Counted from the first letter of the stretch, positions 25,549 to 35,721 are shown. The stretch is DNA of 64,000 bases from Micromonospora sp. CCTCC AA 2012012 (GCF_040499845.1 NZ_CP159342.1:3596001-3660000); one strand, 5' to 3'. Numbers and translations are program-made. Notes: a model not told the origin generated them from the sequence alone.

Positions 25549-27054
25549 GTGGAACACGACATGCTGCTCTCCCCCGCCGGCGTCGAGGCGCTGCGCACCG
25601 CGCTGACCCGGGCCGGGTTCACCTCGAACGGCATCGCCGGCCGGCTGGGCCCGCAGGCCACCGGTGGGGCCGCCCGCAACGACTTCCGCGCGGCGCTGCG
25701 CGCCACCGAGGACCGGGATCCCCTCGCCACGCTGATCCGGGTCTTCATCTGCGACCAGACCGAGTCGGAGGCCGCGGTGGCGGCCGCCCTCGCGCCGCTG
25801 CCGGTCGAGGAGGCCCTGGCCGGCGGGATCGTCGAACGGCACGGCGACGGCCTGCGCGCCGGCGTCGACCTGGAGCCGTACGGGGACGACTGGTGGGTGC
25901 TCGCCGACGTGCCGGCCAGCGCCCGACCGGGCAAGCCCCTGCACAGCGAACACGTGCTCGGCATCGGCGGGGCCACCCAGACGCTGATCGGCGCGACCGT
26001 CCGCCGCCCGGTGCAGACCGCGCTGGACCTCGGCACCGGCTCCGGCGTGCAGGCGCTGCACCTGGCCACCCACGCCCGGCGGGTCACCGCCACCGACGTC
26101 TCAGAGCGGGCGCTGCGCTTCGCCGCCACCACCGCCGCCCTCAACGGCCAGGACTGGGAGCTGCTCCGCGGCGACCTGGTCGCCCCGGTCGCCGGTCGCC
26201 GCTTCGACCTGGTGGTCAGCAACCCGCCCTTCGTGGTCGGCCCCGGCACCACCACGCACGTCTACCGGGACTCCGGCCGGGTCGGCGACGCGATCGGCGC
26301 GGAACTCGCCGCCGCCGCCCCGCACCTGCTCACCGAGGGCGGCACCATGCAGTACCTGGCCAACTGGGTGCACGTCACCGGCGAGGACTGGGGCGAGCGG
26401 GTGGCCGGCTGGTTCGCCGGCACCGGGCTGGACGCCTGGGTGATCCAGCGCGAGGTGGCGGACCCGATGGCGTACGTCAACCTCTGGCTCACCGACGTCG
26501 GCCACACCCACGACCCGCAGCGGATGGCGGACTGGCTGGACTGGTTCGACGCGCACAAGGTGGAGGCGATCGGGTTCGGCATCGTCTCGCTGCGCCGCTC
26601 CGGCCGGGACGAGCCGATCGTCCGGGTGGAGGACCTGCGGCAGCGGGTGGAGCCGCCGATGGGCGACCGGATCGCCGCCTGGTTCGACCGCCAGGACTGG
26701 CTCCGGGTACGTGACACCGACGCGCTGCTCGCCGCGCGCTACCGGGCCGCCGAGGGCCTCCAGCTGCGGCAGGAGGCCACCATGGGCGACGAGGGCTGGG
26801 CGGTGGACCGGCAGGTGCTCGCCATGCCGCACGGGCTGCGCTGGTCGGAGGAGGTCGACCCGTTGGTGCTCGCCCTGGTCGGCGGTGCGGACGGTCGGCT
26901 GGCCCTGCGCGACCAGCTCGCGCTGCTCGCCGCCGCGCACGACGTGGTCCCGGAGGAGCTGGCCGAGGCGGCCGGCCCGATCGTGACCCACCTGGTCGAG
27001 CGCGGCATCATCGAGCCGGTGGACCCGGCCCTCGGCGACGGGCCGGCGCGCTGA
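25549..27054 (+). CDS. class I SAM-dependent methyltransferase (DUF7059/DUF7782 type)
   Basis: This 501-residue cytosolic protein has three parts: an N-terminal helical domain of about 90 residues (MLLSPAGVEALRTALTRAGF), a small-methyltransferase Rossmann domain from about residue 155 (TALDLGTGSGVQALHLA) with the N6/N5 signature VVSNPPFVVGP, and a C-terminal winged-helix-like part (RQEATMGDEGWAVDRQVL). NPPF marks enzymes that methylate an amide or exocyclic amine, such as glutamine in release factors or adenine in RNA. The target is unknown. GTG 25549 was chosen; ATG 25561 is possible. It is followed by a mini-ORF and dtd in tight coupling. Confidence 0.88.
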   Translation: MEHDMLLSPAGVEALRTALTRAGFTSNGIAGRLGPQATGGAARNDFRAALRATEDRDPLATLIRVFICDQTESEAAVAAALAPLPVEEALAGGIVERHGDGLRAGVDLEPYGDDWWVLADVPASARPGKPLHSEHVLGIGGATQTLIGATVRRPVQTALDLGTGSGVQALHLATHARRVTATDVSERALRFAATTAALNGQDWELLRGDLVAPVAGRRFDLVVSNPPFVVGPGTTTHVYRDSGRVGDAIGAELAAAAPHLLTEGGTMQYLANWVHVTGEDWGERVAGWFAGTGLDAWVIQREVADPMAYVNLWLTDVGHTHDPQRMADWLDWFDAHKVEAIGFGIVSLRRSGRDEPIVRVEDLRQRVEPPMGDRIAAWFDRQDWLRVRDTDALLAARYRAAEGLQLRQEATMGDEGWAVDRQVLAMPHGLRWSEEVDPLVLALVGGADGRLALRDQLALLAAAHDVVPEELAEAAGPIVTHLVERGIIEPVDPALGDGPAR

Positions 27055-27095
27055 TGCCGGCGGTGAGCCGGGCCGTCGACGGTGAGGTGGCCTGA
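27054..27095 (+). CDS. 13-codon coupling mini-ORF between methyltransferase and dtd
   Basis: ATG 27054 overlaps the methyltransferase stop (TGATG) and its own TGA overlaps the dtd ATG (TGATG), leaving a 13-residue peptide [13 protein letters not shown]. The peptide mirrors the start of Dtd itself ([14 protein letters not shown]), and the DNA shares AGCCGGGCC and GTCGACGGTGAGGTGG with the dtd coding start. It looks like a partial duplication of the dtd 5' end that now bridges translation. Whether it is translated is untested. Confidence 0.45.
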   Translation: MPAVSRAVDGEVA

Positions 27096-27517
27096 TGCGG
27101 GCTCTGGTGCAGACCGTCAGCCGGGCCAGCGTGACGGTCGACGGTGAGGTGGTCGGTCAGATCACCGACGGCCTGCTGGTGCTGCTCGGGGTCACCCACG
27201 CCGACACGCCGCAGATCGCGGCGACGATGGCCCGCAAGATCCACGAGCTGCGGATCCTCGACGAGGAGCGGAGCGCCGCCGACGTCGGCGCGCCGATCCT
27301 GGTGGTCAGCCAGTTCACCCTCTACGGCGACGCCCGCAAGGGCCGCCGCCCGAGCTGGACCGCCGCCGCCCCCGCCGACCAGGCCGAACCCCTGGTCACC
27401 GCCGTGGTCGACGAACTGCGGGCCCGCGGCGCCAAGGTGGAGACCGGCCGCTTCCGCACCCACATGCTGGTGGAGAGCACCAACACCGGCCCCCGCACCC
27501 TCCTCCTCGACCTCTGA
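27095..27517 (+). CDS. dtd: D-aminoacyl-tRNA deacylase
   Basis: This 140-residue cytosolic homodimer hydrolyses D-amino acids mischarged on tRNA (and glycine from tRNA-Ala), a translation quality-control step. It begins [18 protein letters not shown], contains the catalytic [17 protein letters not shown] segment (SQFTLY motif) and ends with [11 protein letters not shown], which holds the cross-subunit Gly-Pro motif. Length is normal. The ATG at 27095 overlaps a preceding mini-ORF. A family A inverted repeat follows 19 bp after the stop. Confidence 0.95.
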   Translation: MRALVQTVSRASVTVDGEVVGQITDGLLVLLGVTHADTPQIAATMARKIHELRILDEERSAADVGAPILVVSQFTLYGDARKGRRPSWTAAAPADQAEPLVTAVVDELRARGAKVETGRFRTHMLVESTNTGPRTLLLDL

Positions 27518-27535
27518 CCCACCCCCGCTCCCCGC

Positions 27536-27595
27536 GTTGATCATGAAGTTTGCGTCACAGTCCGCGCCATCGCTGACGCGAACTTCATGATCAAC
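27536..27595. repeat. intergenic inverted repeat, family A (copy 1)
   Basis: The left arm at 27536-27557 (beginning GTTGATCATGAAGTTTGCG) and the right arm at 27574-27595 match at 21 of 22 positions around a 16-base loop. The left arm and flanking bases (26 nt) are identical to the copy at 48645. It lies between convergent dtd and spo0M ends, so it may serve as a two-way terminator. Confidence 0.85.
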
Positions 27596-27612
27596 CCGGC
27601 GGAGGGAGGGGG

Positions 27613-28401
27613 TCAGAAGAAGAGGCCGCGGTGGTGGAGGGACTGGCGGAGCCAGGCGTCGAGTTGGGCGGTCCAGTCGGTGCGGTCGGCGGTGGCGTGG
27701 TCCACCGTGAAGCGGCCGAAGGCGTCGCGGCCCTCGGTGAAGACGCCGCCGCGCTTGTCGATCTCCAGCACCACCTGCACCTGCTGCGGGTCGGTGACGA
27801 AGGTGACCTCCAGCTGGTTGATCGCGCGGGCGTACTGCGGCGCCGGGTGGAACTCGATCTCCTGGTAGAACGGCAGGTGCTGCCGTACGCCGTAGATGTG
27901 GCCCCGCTCCACGTCGGCCCGGGCGAACCGGAAGCCCAGCCGCAGCAACGCCTCCAGCAGCCGCTCCTGCGCCGGGAGCGGGTGCACCGCCACCGGGTCC
28001 AGGTCGCCGGAGTCCACCGCGCGGGCCACCTCCAGCTCGGTCCGCAGCCCCATCGTCATGCCGTGCAGGTGCTGGCCGTACAGGTCGGTCAGCGGCGTCT
28101 CCCACGGCACGTCGAAACGGAACGGGATGTCGTGCCGCTGCCCCGGCTCCAGCCGGAACGCGCCGGTCATCTGCCGCCGGCCGAACTCCTGGTTGGTGTC
28201 GTACTCCGAGTCGCCGCTCTCCACCTCGACCCGGGTGACCAGACCGAGCGCCACGTACGAGACGTCCACCGCGTGGTCACCGCCGGCCACCTGGATCCGG
28301 CCCTCCAGGTAGCCGCCGGGACGGCAGTTCGGGTTCGCCAGCACCGTCTCCACCGACGGACCGCCCACACCCATCGCCTGCATGAGCCGCTTGAAGACCA
28401 C
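27613..28401 (-). CDS. spo0M: SpoOM/Spo0M family sporulation-control protein
   Basis: This 262-residue soluble protein has an arrestin-like beta-sandwich. It begins [20 protein letters not shown] and contains the conserved [16 protein letters not shown], the tetrad-like [17 protein letters not shown] region (here [15 protein letters not shown]) and [20 protein letters not shown]. In Bacillus it modulates sporulation and interacts with cytoskeletal proteins; in actinomycetes its role is open. GTG 28401 follows GGAGG at a short spacing; an in-frame GTG a few codons upstream is possible. Convergent with dtd across a family A repeat and divergent from sigB. Confidence 0.9.
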   Translation of the reverse strand: MVFKRLMQAMGVGGPSVETVLANPNCRPGGYLEGRIQVAGGDHAVDVSYVALGLVTRVEVESGDSEYDTNQEFGRRQMTGAFRLEPGQRHDIPFRFDVPWETPLTDLYGQHLHGMTMGLRTELEVARAVDSGDLDPVAVHPLPAQERLLEALLRLGFRFARADVERGHIYGVRQHLPFYQEIEFHPAPQYARAINQLEVTFVTDPQQVQVVLEIDKRGGVFTEGRDAFGRFTVDHATADRTDWTAQLDAWLRQSLHHRGLFF

Positions 28402-28626
28402 ACGTCCTCCGATCACCTGTCCGGCCGGTCCCGGGTGGCCGGCCGCTGGCACGGTAACCGGGGCGGACAACCCGCACCAGGGTTTCCCCTGGGATTCGTG
28501 TCGGTTCCCCGATCGCCTCACTCCCGTTTCACGCCCCGACCGCCAAGCTGTTCCTCACCGGCACCACCGCGCCGGCACGCGGCACGGAACCCGGTACGCG
28601 GCACGAAGGACACGGGGAGAACAGAG

Positions 28627-29643
<1,017 letters not shown>

Positions 29644-29656
29644 CCCGGCACGGTAC

Positions 29657-29689
29657 GCGGAGGCCCCGGCGGTTCGCCGGGGCCTCCGC
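29657..29689. terminator. bidirectional hairpin after sigB
   Basis: GCGGAGGCCCCGGCG (29657-29671) pairs perfectly with CGCCGGGGCCTCCGC (29675-29689) around a GTT loop, between convergent gene ends at 29643 and 29698. Confidence 0.8.
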
Positions 29690-29697
29690 GCGTGCGG

Positions 29698-32253
29698 TCA
29701 CAGCCGGCGGGGGCCGGTGTCGGGGCGGTCGGTGGCGACGCCGGTGTTGACGGTGGCGTGCAGCACCGAGATGCCGTCCGGGCGGGCCAGCACCGGGTTG
29801 AGGGTGAGCGAACGGACCCGGGGCTGCTCGTCGGCCAGCCGACCGACCCGCAGCAGCAGGTCGACCAGGGCGGCCCGGTCCACCGGCGCGGCACCCCGGT
29901 GGCCGTGCAGCAGCGGCGCGGCCCGCGGCTCGTCCACCAGCTCGGCGGCGTCCCGGTCGGTCAGCGGCACCGCCCGCCAGGCCCGGTCACCGAGCAGTTC
30001 GGTGGCGACCCCGCCGAGGCCGAAGCCGACCACCGGCCCGAACGCCGGATCCTCCACCAGCTCCACCACGCACGCCACCCCCGGCGCGACCATCGGCTGG
30101 ACCAGCACGTCCGGGCCGAAGATCGGGGCCATCTCCGCGTACGCGCGGCGCAGCGCGACCGGGTCGGGCAGGTCGAGGCGGACCGCGCCGAGGTCGAGCC
30201 GGTGTCGCAGGCCGGGGGCGGCGGCCTTCACCGCGACCGGCCAGCCGAGCCGCCCGGCGGCCTCGACCGCCTCGTCGGCGGAGCGCGCCGGGGCCGACCC
30301 CACTACGTCGATCCCGTACGCGGCCAGCAGCGCCGCCGGATCGGCCGGCTCGGGGCGCAGGGCGGCCTGCCCGGCCGGCTGGTCGACCCGGTCCAGCTCG
30401 GGCAGCGCGCCGGGTGGACGGCGCAGCCAGTCCGCGTACCGGCTGACCCGGGCCAGGGCCCGGACGGCCTCCTCCACGCTCGGGTAGGCCGGCACCCCGG
30501 CGGGCAGCCGACCGGCGAGGAACGTCGCCACCACCGGCTTTCCCGCGGCGAGCGCGGCGGGCAGGGCGGCGGTGAAGTCGGCGTCCGGGTCGGCGAGCTG
30601 GCCGGGCAGCGGCGGGGCGAAGACCGCCACCACCGCGTCGACGCCCTCGTCGGCGACGGCCGCGGCCAGCGCGGCGGCGTACTCGGCGGCGCCGGCCAGC
30701 GGGCCGACGTCGTGCGGGTAGCCGTCGGCCACGGTGAGGCCCTGGGCCGCGCAGGCGGTGGCGGCCAGCCCGGCCAGCGCCGAGGAGTTGCCGACCACGG
30801 CGACCCGGCGGCCCGCCGGCAGCGGCTGATGGGCCAGCAGGACGCCGACGTCGAGCAGCTCGGAGACGGTGTCCACCCGGATCACCCCGGACTGGGCGAA
30901 GAGCGCGCTCACCGCCGCCGGGTCCAGGGCCGGCGCGTCGCCGACGCCCGGCGGGCGGGCCAGCGAGGCGAGCGCCACCACCGGCTTGCTCCGGCCGATC
31001 CGCCGGGCCAGCCGGGCGAACTTGCGCGGATTGCCGAAGGTCTCCAGATAGAGCGTGATGACGTCGGTGCCCGGGTCGTCCTGCCAATACTGCAGCAGGT
31101 CGTTGCCGGACACGTCGGCCCGGTTGCCGGCCGACACGAAGCTGGACAGGCCGAGCCCGCGCCGGGACGCCTCGGCCAGCAGCGCCACCCCGAACGCACC
31201 GGACTGGCTGAAGACGCCCACCCGCCCGGCGGCGGGCAGCACCGGGGCGAGGGTGGCGTTGAGGCGTACCTCGGGGTCGGTGTTGGCGATGCCGAGACAG
31301 TTCGGCCCGACCACCCGCATGCCGGCCAGGTGCGCGGCGCGGACCAGGGCGCGCTGGGCCGCCGCCCCCGCCGGGCCGGACTCGGCGAAACCCGCGGAGA
31401 TGACCACCAGGCCGTGCGCGCCGGCCCGCGCCGCGTCGGCCACCACCTCGGTCACCGCCTCCGGGGCCACCGCGACGACCGCCAGGTCGATGTCGTGGCC
31501 GGCGTCGACCGCCGACGGGTACGCGGGCAGCCCGGCCACCGTCGACGCGGTCCGGTGCACGGGGACGACCACCCCGGTGAAGCCGCCGTCGCGCAGGTGC
31601 CCGAGCACCGCCGCGCCGACGCCCTGCCCGGTGGCGCTGGCCCCGTAGACGGCGATGCCCCGCGGGGCGAGCAGCCGGGCGATCGAGCGGGCCTCGGTGC
31701 GGTGCTCCCGGCCGCGCTGCACCTCCAGGGTCGCCTCGGTGGGGGCGATCGGGAAGCTCAGGTGCACCACGCCGTCGGCGTACTGGCGCTGGACCTGGTA
31801 GCCGAAGTCGGAGAAGACCCGCAGCATCGCCCCGTTGGCCGGGAGCACCTCGGCGACGAAGTGCACGATGCCGAACCGGCGGGCCGTGTCGGCCAGGTGC
31901 TCCAGCAGCACCGAGCCGATGCCCCGGCCCTGGAAGGCGTCCTCCACCACGAAGGCCACCTCGGCCTCCGGCGACTCGGGCCCCAGCCGCTCGTACCGGC
32001 CGACCGCGACGATCCGGTCGCCGGCCAGGATGACGAACGCCTCCCGGTCGCGGTGGTCGACGTTGACGAACCGTTGCAGGTCCCGCTCCGGGATGCGCGG
32101 GTACGGCGAGAAGTAGCGCAGGTAACGGGTGCGCTCCGAGAACCGCGAGTGCATCGCCACGATCGCCGCGGCGTCCTCGGCGCGGATCTGTCGCAGCTGG
32201 ACGGTCGTACCGTCGCTGAGCAGCACGTCCACGGGTTGTTCGACAGTGGTCAC
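29698..32253 (-). CDS. Pat-like protein acetyltransferase: GNAT fused to NDP-forming acyl-CoA synthetase domains
   Basis: This is an 851-residue cytosolic fusion. Residues about 8-165 form a GNAT acetyltransferase (EVAFVVEDAFQGRGIGSVLL is the acetyl-CoA P-loop). The rest is homologous to ADP-forming acyl-CoA synthetases: a CoA-binding fold (GIAVYGASATGQGVGAAVLG), ligase folds (FSQSGAFGVALLAEASRRGL) and an ATP-grasp unit (WPVAVKAAAPGLRHRLDLGA). Where synthetases carry the phosphorylated His, this protein reads ALASLARPPGVGDAPALD without one, as in Pat enzymes whose ligase half only senses ligands. Such enzymes acetylate and switch off acetyl-CoA synthetase. It follows acuC by 25 bp, so the opposing deacetylase is co-expressed. 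GTG 32253 has GGAGG upstream. Confidence 0.9.
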   Translation of the reverse strand: MTTVEQPVDVLLSDGTTVQLRQIRAEDAAAIVAMHSRFSERTRYLRYFSPYPRIPERDLQRFVNVDHRDREAFVILAGDRIVAVGRYERLGPESPEAEVAFVVEDAFQGRGIGSVLLEHLADTARRFGIVHFVAEVLPANGAMLRVFSDFGYQVQRQYADGVVHLSFPIAPTEATLEVQRGREHRTEARSIARLLAPRGIAVYGASATGQGVGAAVLGHLRDGGFTGVVVPVHRTASTVAGLPAYPSAVDAGHDIDLAVVAVAPEAVTEVVADAARAGAHGLVVISAGFAESGPAGAAAQRALVRAAHLAGMRVVGPNCLGIANTDPEVRLNATLAPVLPAAGRVGVFSQSGAFGVALLAEASRRGLGLSSFVSAGNRADVSGNDLLQYWQDDPGTDVITLYLETFGNPRKFARLARRIGRSKPVVALASLARPPGVGDAPALDPAAVSALFAQSGVIRVDTVSELLDVGVLLAHQPLPAGRRVAVVGNSSALAGLAATACAAQGLTVADGYPHDVGPLAGAAEYAAALAAAVADEGVDAVVAVFAPPLPGQLADPDADFTAALPAALAAGKPVVATFLAGRLPAGVPAYPSVEEAVRALARVSRYADWLRRPPGALPELDRVDQPAGQAALRPEPADPAALLAAYGIDVVGSAPARSADEAVEAAGRLGWPVAVKAAAPGLRHRLDLGAVRLDLPDPVALRRAYAEMAPIFGPDVLVQPMVAPGVACVVELVEDPAFGPVVGFGLGGVATELLGDRAWRAVPLTDRDAAELVDEPRAAPLLHGHRGAAPVDRAALVDLLLRVGRLADEQPRVRSLTLNPVLARPDGISVLHATVNTGVATDRPDTGPRRL

Positions 32254-32278
32254 CGCTCGGTCCTCCCCCACCGCCCGG

Positions 32279-33460
32279 TCAGTCCCGGGGGTCGTACGGG
32301 TCGAGCCCGAGCAGCGGGAAGACCGCCTTGCGGGTGGCGGCGACGGCACGGTCCACCGCGTTCGGCTCCCCGCTCGGCTGCCACGGCTCGTACGACGGGT
32401 CGACGTCGTCGGTCATCCGCAGCGGGATGTCCCGGCCCGGTCCCCGGGCGGCGGCCAGTTCCCGCCAGGCCGGCGGGGTCAGCGTGGCCGGGTCGATCGG
32501 CTCGCCGGTGGCCACCGCCAGCAGGTGGGTCCAGGCCCGGGGCACCACCTCGACCAGCGCGTACCCACCGCCGCCGGTGGCCACCCAGCGGCCGTCGCAG
32601 AGCTCGTCGGCGAGCGCCCGCAGGGCCAGGTAGGTGGCCCGCTGCCCGTCCACCGACAGGTGCAGGTCGGCCAGCGGGTCCTGCCGGTGGCCGTCCGCCC
32701 CGCACTGGGTGACCAGCAGCTGCGGCCGGAACGCGCGCAGCACCGACGGCACGATCGCGTGGAAGGCGCGCTGCCAACCGGCGTCGCCGACGCCCGGCGG
32801 CAGCGGCACGTTGACCGCGCTGCCCTGCGCGCCCGGGCCGCCGGTCTCGTCGGGGAACCCGGTGCCGGGGAAGAGCGCGAGCGGCGTCTCGTGCAGGCTG
32901 ACCGTGAGCACCCGCGGGTCGTCCCAGAAGATCTGCTGCACGCCGTCGCCGTGGTGCACGTCCACGTCCACGTACGCGATCCGCTCCGCGCCGAGGTCGA
33001 GCAGGCGGGCGATGGCCACCGCCGGGTCGTTGTAGACGCAGAAACCCGAGGCCCGGGCGGGCATGGCGTGGTGCAGGCCACCGGCGACGTTGACCGCGCG
33101 ACGGGCGTCGCCGCGCCACACCGCCTCGGCGGCGGCCACACTGGCCCCGGCGATCAGCGCGCTGGACTCGTGCATCCCCTCGAAGACCGGGTTGTCCGAG
33201 GTGCCCAGGCCGAAGCCGGCGAAGAGCGGGTCCCGCGGGGCGACCCGCACCGCGTCCAGGTAGCGGGGATCGTGCACCCGGGTCAGCAGCGCGTCGTCGG
33301 CCGGCTCCGGCCGGACCAGCCGGACACCGGGCCGGTCCAGCACACCGAGTTCGCGGGCGAGCGCGATGGTCAGCTCGACCCGGACCGGGTCGAGGGGATG
33401 GTCACCCATGTCGTAGGCGAGCAGGGCCTCGTCCCACACCACCACCGTGTCGTCGACCAT
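32279..33460 (-). CDS. acuC: AcuC-type histone-deacetylase-fold protein deacetylase
   Basis: This 393-residue zinc hydrolase belongs to the class I HDAC/acetoin-utilisation family. Signature regions are GGLHHAMPARASGFCVYND (general-base and substrate tunnel), AYVDVDVHHGDGVQQIF with the Asp and His zinc ligands, and VTQCGADGHRQDPLADL with the second Asp ligand. The active-site Tyr region is GGGGYALVEV. It probably removes acyl groups placed on acetyl-CoA synthetase by the Pat-like enzyme encoded just downstream in the same operon. ATG 33460 is the only sensible start. The 46 bp upstream separate it from the sulfurtransferase. Confidence 0.93.
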   Translation of the reverse strand: MVDDTVVVWDEALLAYDMGDHPLDPVRVELTIALARELGVLDRPGVRLVRPEPADDALLTRVHDPRYLDAVRVAPRDPLFAGFGLGTSDNPVFEGMHESSALIAGASVAAAEAVWRGDARRAVNVAGGLHHAMPARASGFCVYNDPAVAIARLLDLGAERIAYVDVDVHHGDGVQQIFWDDPRVLTVSLHETPLALFPGTGFPDETGGPGAQGSAVNVPLPPGVGDAGWQRAFHAIVPSVLRAFRPQLLVTQCGADGHRQDPLADLHLSVDGQRATYLALRALADELCDGRWVATGGGGYALVEVVPRAWTHLLAVATGEPIDPATLTPPAWRELAAARGPGRDIPLRMTDDVDPSYEPWQPSGEPNAVDRAVAATRKAVFPLLGLDPYDPRD

Positions 33461-33506
33461 GGGGCCATCGTCCCACGAGCGTGGGCGTGCGCCACCGCAG
33501 CCCAGG

Positions 33507-34364
33507 TCAGCTCCCCGGTGTGTCCCCGGTGGCCACGGGGCGGGTCGGGTCGGCCACCCAGTTGCTCCACGATCCGACGTAGAGGGCGGCGTCCGGCCGG
33601 CCGGCGAGGTGCAGCGCGAGGACGGCCTGCGCGGCGGTCACCCCGGAACCGCAGTACGCCCCGACCACCCCGGTCTCCGTGACGCCCGCCCCGGCGAACC
33701 GCTCGCGCAGCGCGTCGACGGGCGGGAAGCGGCCGTCGGTGACGTACTCCGGGGCGGGCAGGTTCACCGCGCCCGGCACGTGCCCGGCGACCGGGTCGAT
33801 CGGTTCGGTCTCGCCCCGGTAGCGGGGCGCGGCCCGTACGTCGAGCAGCACACCGGAGTCGGCGGCGGCCAGTCGGGCGGCCGCACCGGCGTCGAGGACG
33901 GGCAGCGCGCCGGGCGCCACGGTGACGTCACCCGGCGCCGGGGCGGGATCGTCGGTGGTGACGGGGAGGCCGGCGGCGACCCAGGCCGGGAAGCCGCCGT
34001 GCAGCACCCGGACCGGCCGGTGTCCCGCCCAGCGCAGCGTCCACCAGGCGCGGGCGGCGGACATCCCGTCGCCGCCGTCGTACACGACGACGGGGTGACC
34101 GGCGCGGACCCCGGCGGCCCGCAGCGCCGCCTGGAGCGTGGCCGGGTCGGGCAGCGGATGCCGGCCGGCCGGGCCGGGCGGGCCACAGAGCGCGGTGTCC
34201 AGGTCGACGAAGACGGCACCCGGCAGGTGCCCGGCGCGGTGGTCGTCGCGGCCGGGCGGCCCGACCAGCCGCCACCGGACGTCGAGCAGGGTGGGCGCGT
34301 CGGGGCGGTCGAGCGCGGCGGCGAGCGCGTCGGGTTCGACCAGCAGCTCCTCGGTTCCGGACAT
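33507..34364 (-). CDS. sseA: thiosulfate/3-mercaptopyruvate sulfurtransferase (two rhodanese domains)
   Basis: This 285-residue cytosolic enzyme transfers sulfane sulfur from thiosulfate or mercaptopyruvate to cyanide, thioredoxin or similar acceptors. The N-terminal inactive rhodanese unit (LLDVRWRLVGPPGRDDHRAG to FPAWVAAGLPV) is followed by the active one (LLDVRAAPRYRGETEPID) with the catalytic loop CGSGVTA, whose Gly-Ser-Gly type is closer to mercaptopyruvate sulfurtransferases. Length is normal. Its ATG at 34364 is divergent from the IdeR-like gene, with 97 bp between. Confidence 0.92.
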   Translation of the reverse strand: MSGTEELLVEPDALAAALDRPDAPTLLDVRWRLVGPPGRDDHRAGHLPGAVFVDLDTALCGPPGPAGRHPLPDPATLQAALRAAGVRAGHPVVVYDGGDGMSAARAWWTLRWAGHRPVRVLHGGFPAWVAAGLPVTTDDPAPAPGDVTVAPGALPVLDAGAAARLAAADSGVLLDVRAAPRYRGETEPIDPVAGHVPGAVNLPAPEYVTDGRFPPVDALRERFAGAGVTETGVVGAYCGSGVTAAQAVLALHLAGRPDAALYVGSWSNWVADPTRPVATGDTPGS

Positions 34365-34461
34365 GCGCTCCAGTCAACACCATTCGGGCAGCTACCTCGC
34401 GGTTCGGCAGCGGAGATCGTCGGAGCGCCGGGGTAGCATCGACCACCGGGAGGCCGCTGAC

Positions 34462-35148
34462 GTGAAGCATGACCTGGTCGACACGACCGAGATGTACCTG
34501 CGCACCATCCTCGAACTGGAGGAGGAAGGGGTGCCGCCGCTGCGTGCGCGGATCGCCGAGCGGCTGCGCCAGAGCGGGCCCACCGTCAGCCAGACCGTCG
34601 CCCGGATGGAGCGGGACGGCCTGCTCACCGTGGAGGGTGACCGGCACCTGTCGCTCACCGCGGCGGGCCGCAGCAACGCCGTCGCCGTGATGCGCAAGCA
34701 CCGCCTGGCCGAGCTGCTGCTGGTCAACGTGATCGGGATGCCCTACGAGGAGGCCCACGAGGAGGCCTGCCGCTGGGAGCACGTGATGAGCGACGCGGTC
34801 GAGAAGCGGGTCTACGACCTGCTCAACCGCCCGACCCGCTCGCCGTACGGGAACCCGATCCCCGGGCTGGAGGAGCTGGGCACCCCCGAGCCGGCGGCCG
34901 CCGACAGCATCGAGGGCGAGCGGAACCTCGCCTTCCCCGGGCTCTCCGGCCCGGTGGTGGTCCGGCGGATCTGCGAGAGCGTGCAGACCGACGCGGACGT
35001 GCTCCGGCAGCTGCACGCGGCGGGCGTCGACCCGGGCGCGACGGTGACGGTGGCGCAGGAGCGCGACGGCGTCTCCATCGACCGCTCCGGCGACCGGGTC
35101 CGGCTGCCCCGCGAGGTGGCCTCCCGGGTGTTCGTCGCGGCGGGCTGA
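34462..35148 (+). CDS. ideR: IdeR/DtxR-family iron-dependent repressor
   Basis: This 228-residue metalloregulator is expected to bind iron-box operators when Fe2+-loaded, repressing uptake and activating storage genes. The winged helix covers residues 4-64 (ARIAERLRQSGPTVSQTVAR). Metal residues line up with DtxR shifted by one: Met11, His80, Cys103, Glu106 and His107 (ACRWEHVMS). The SH3-like third domain begins after a Pro-rich link (about residue 140) and ends RLPREVASRVFVAAG. GTG 34462 follows GGGAGG. The sigB-ideR proximity matches mycobacteria. No iron box is obvious before its own start. Confidence 0.93.
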   Translation: MKHDLVDTTEMYLRTILELEEEGVPPLRARIAERLRQSGPTVSQTVARMERDGLLTVEGDRHLSLTAAGRSNAVAVMRKHRLAELLLVNVIGMPYEEAHEEACRWEHVMSDAVEKRVYDLLNRPTRSPYGNPIPGLEELGTPEPAAADSIEGERNLAFPGLSGPVVVRRICESVQTDADVLRQLHAAGVDPGATVTVAQERDGVSIDRSGDRVRLPREVASRVFVAAG

Positions 35149-35169
35149 GCGTCCGACCGGCCGGTCCGG

Positions 35170-35721
35170 TCAGAGCGCCCGGGTGTCGAGGGTCTTCGCC
35201 AGGGCGATCAGCTTGCTCGCCATCCTTTCGGCCTCCGCGCTGTCGGCGGTGCGCGGGCAGGTCCAGCGCAGGGTGGTGAGCCGCCCCTCGGTGGCCAGCC
35301 AGCCCACCTCGGCGGCCGGGCCGAGCTTGCCGGTCTTCGGCAGGGTGCGCCGGTAGGCCACCTGCCCCAGCCGGGTGACCTTCTTCGCCCCCCTGGGCAG
35401 CACGTCCAGGGTGAAGGTCGACTTGTCGATGGACGTGTCGGTGACCGTGAGGGTCAGCTCCGGCAGCAGGCTCCGCTCGCTGCGGACCACGCAGGTGTGG
35501 GTGTCGCCACTGTCGCTGGCCGCCGCCACGTCGAAGCGCCCCCCGGTCTGCTTCGCGATCACCGCGAAGTCGAGCAGCCGGCACGCCCCGCCGGAGGAGG
35601 CCGCCGCCGCTGCCTCCACCGTCAGCGGCTCCGCCGGGGGCACCGCGACCGGCGGGGTCCCGGAGGCGCAGCCGGTGGTCAGCAGTACGGCCGCCACGGC
35701 GAGCCAGCTCCGCCCGTGCAC
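35170..35721 (-). CDS. putative lipoprotein (DUF3558-like)
   Basis: This exported protein of about 183 residues has a short signal peptide (VHGRSWLAVAAVLLTTGC), in which LLTTGC serves as lipobox, so the Cys is probably lipidated. The mature part begins with a Pro/Ala linker and then CRLLDFAVIAKQTGGRFDVA, with further cysteines in THTCVVRSE and LRWTCPRTAD that could pair. The pattern resembles DUF3558-type actinobacterial lipoproteins, but I am not certain. GTG 35721 has GGAGG 5 bases upstream; GTG 35727 is the alternative. Function unknown. Confidence 0.75.
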   Translation of the reverse strand: MHGRSWLAVAAVLLTTGCASGTPPVAVPPAEPLTVEAAAAASSGGACRLLDFAVIAKQTGGRFDVAAASDSGDTHTCVVRSERSLLPELTLTVTDTSIDKSTFTLDVLPRGAKKVTRLGQVAYRRTLPKTGKLGPAAEVGWLATEGRLTTLRWTCPRTADSAEAERMASKLIALAKTLDTRAL

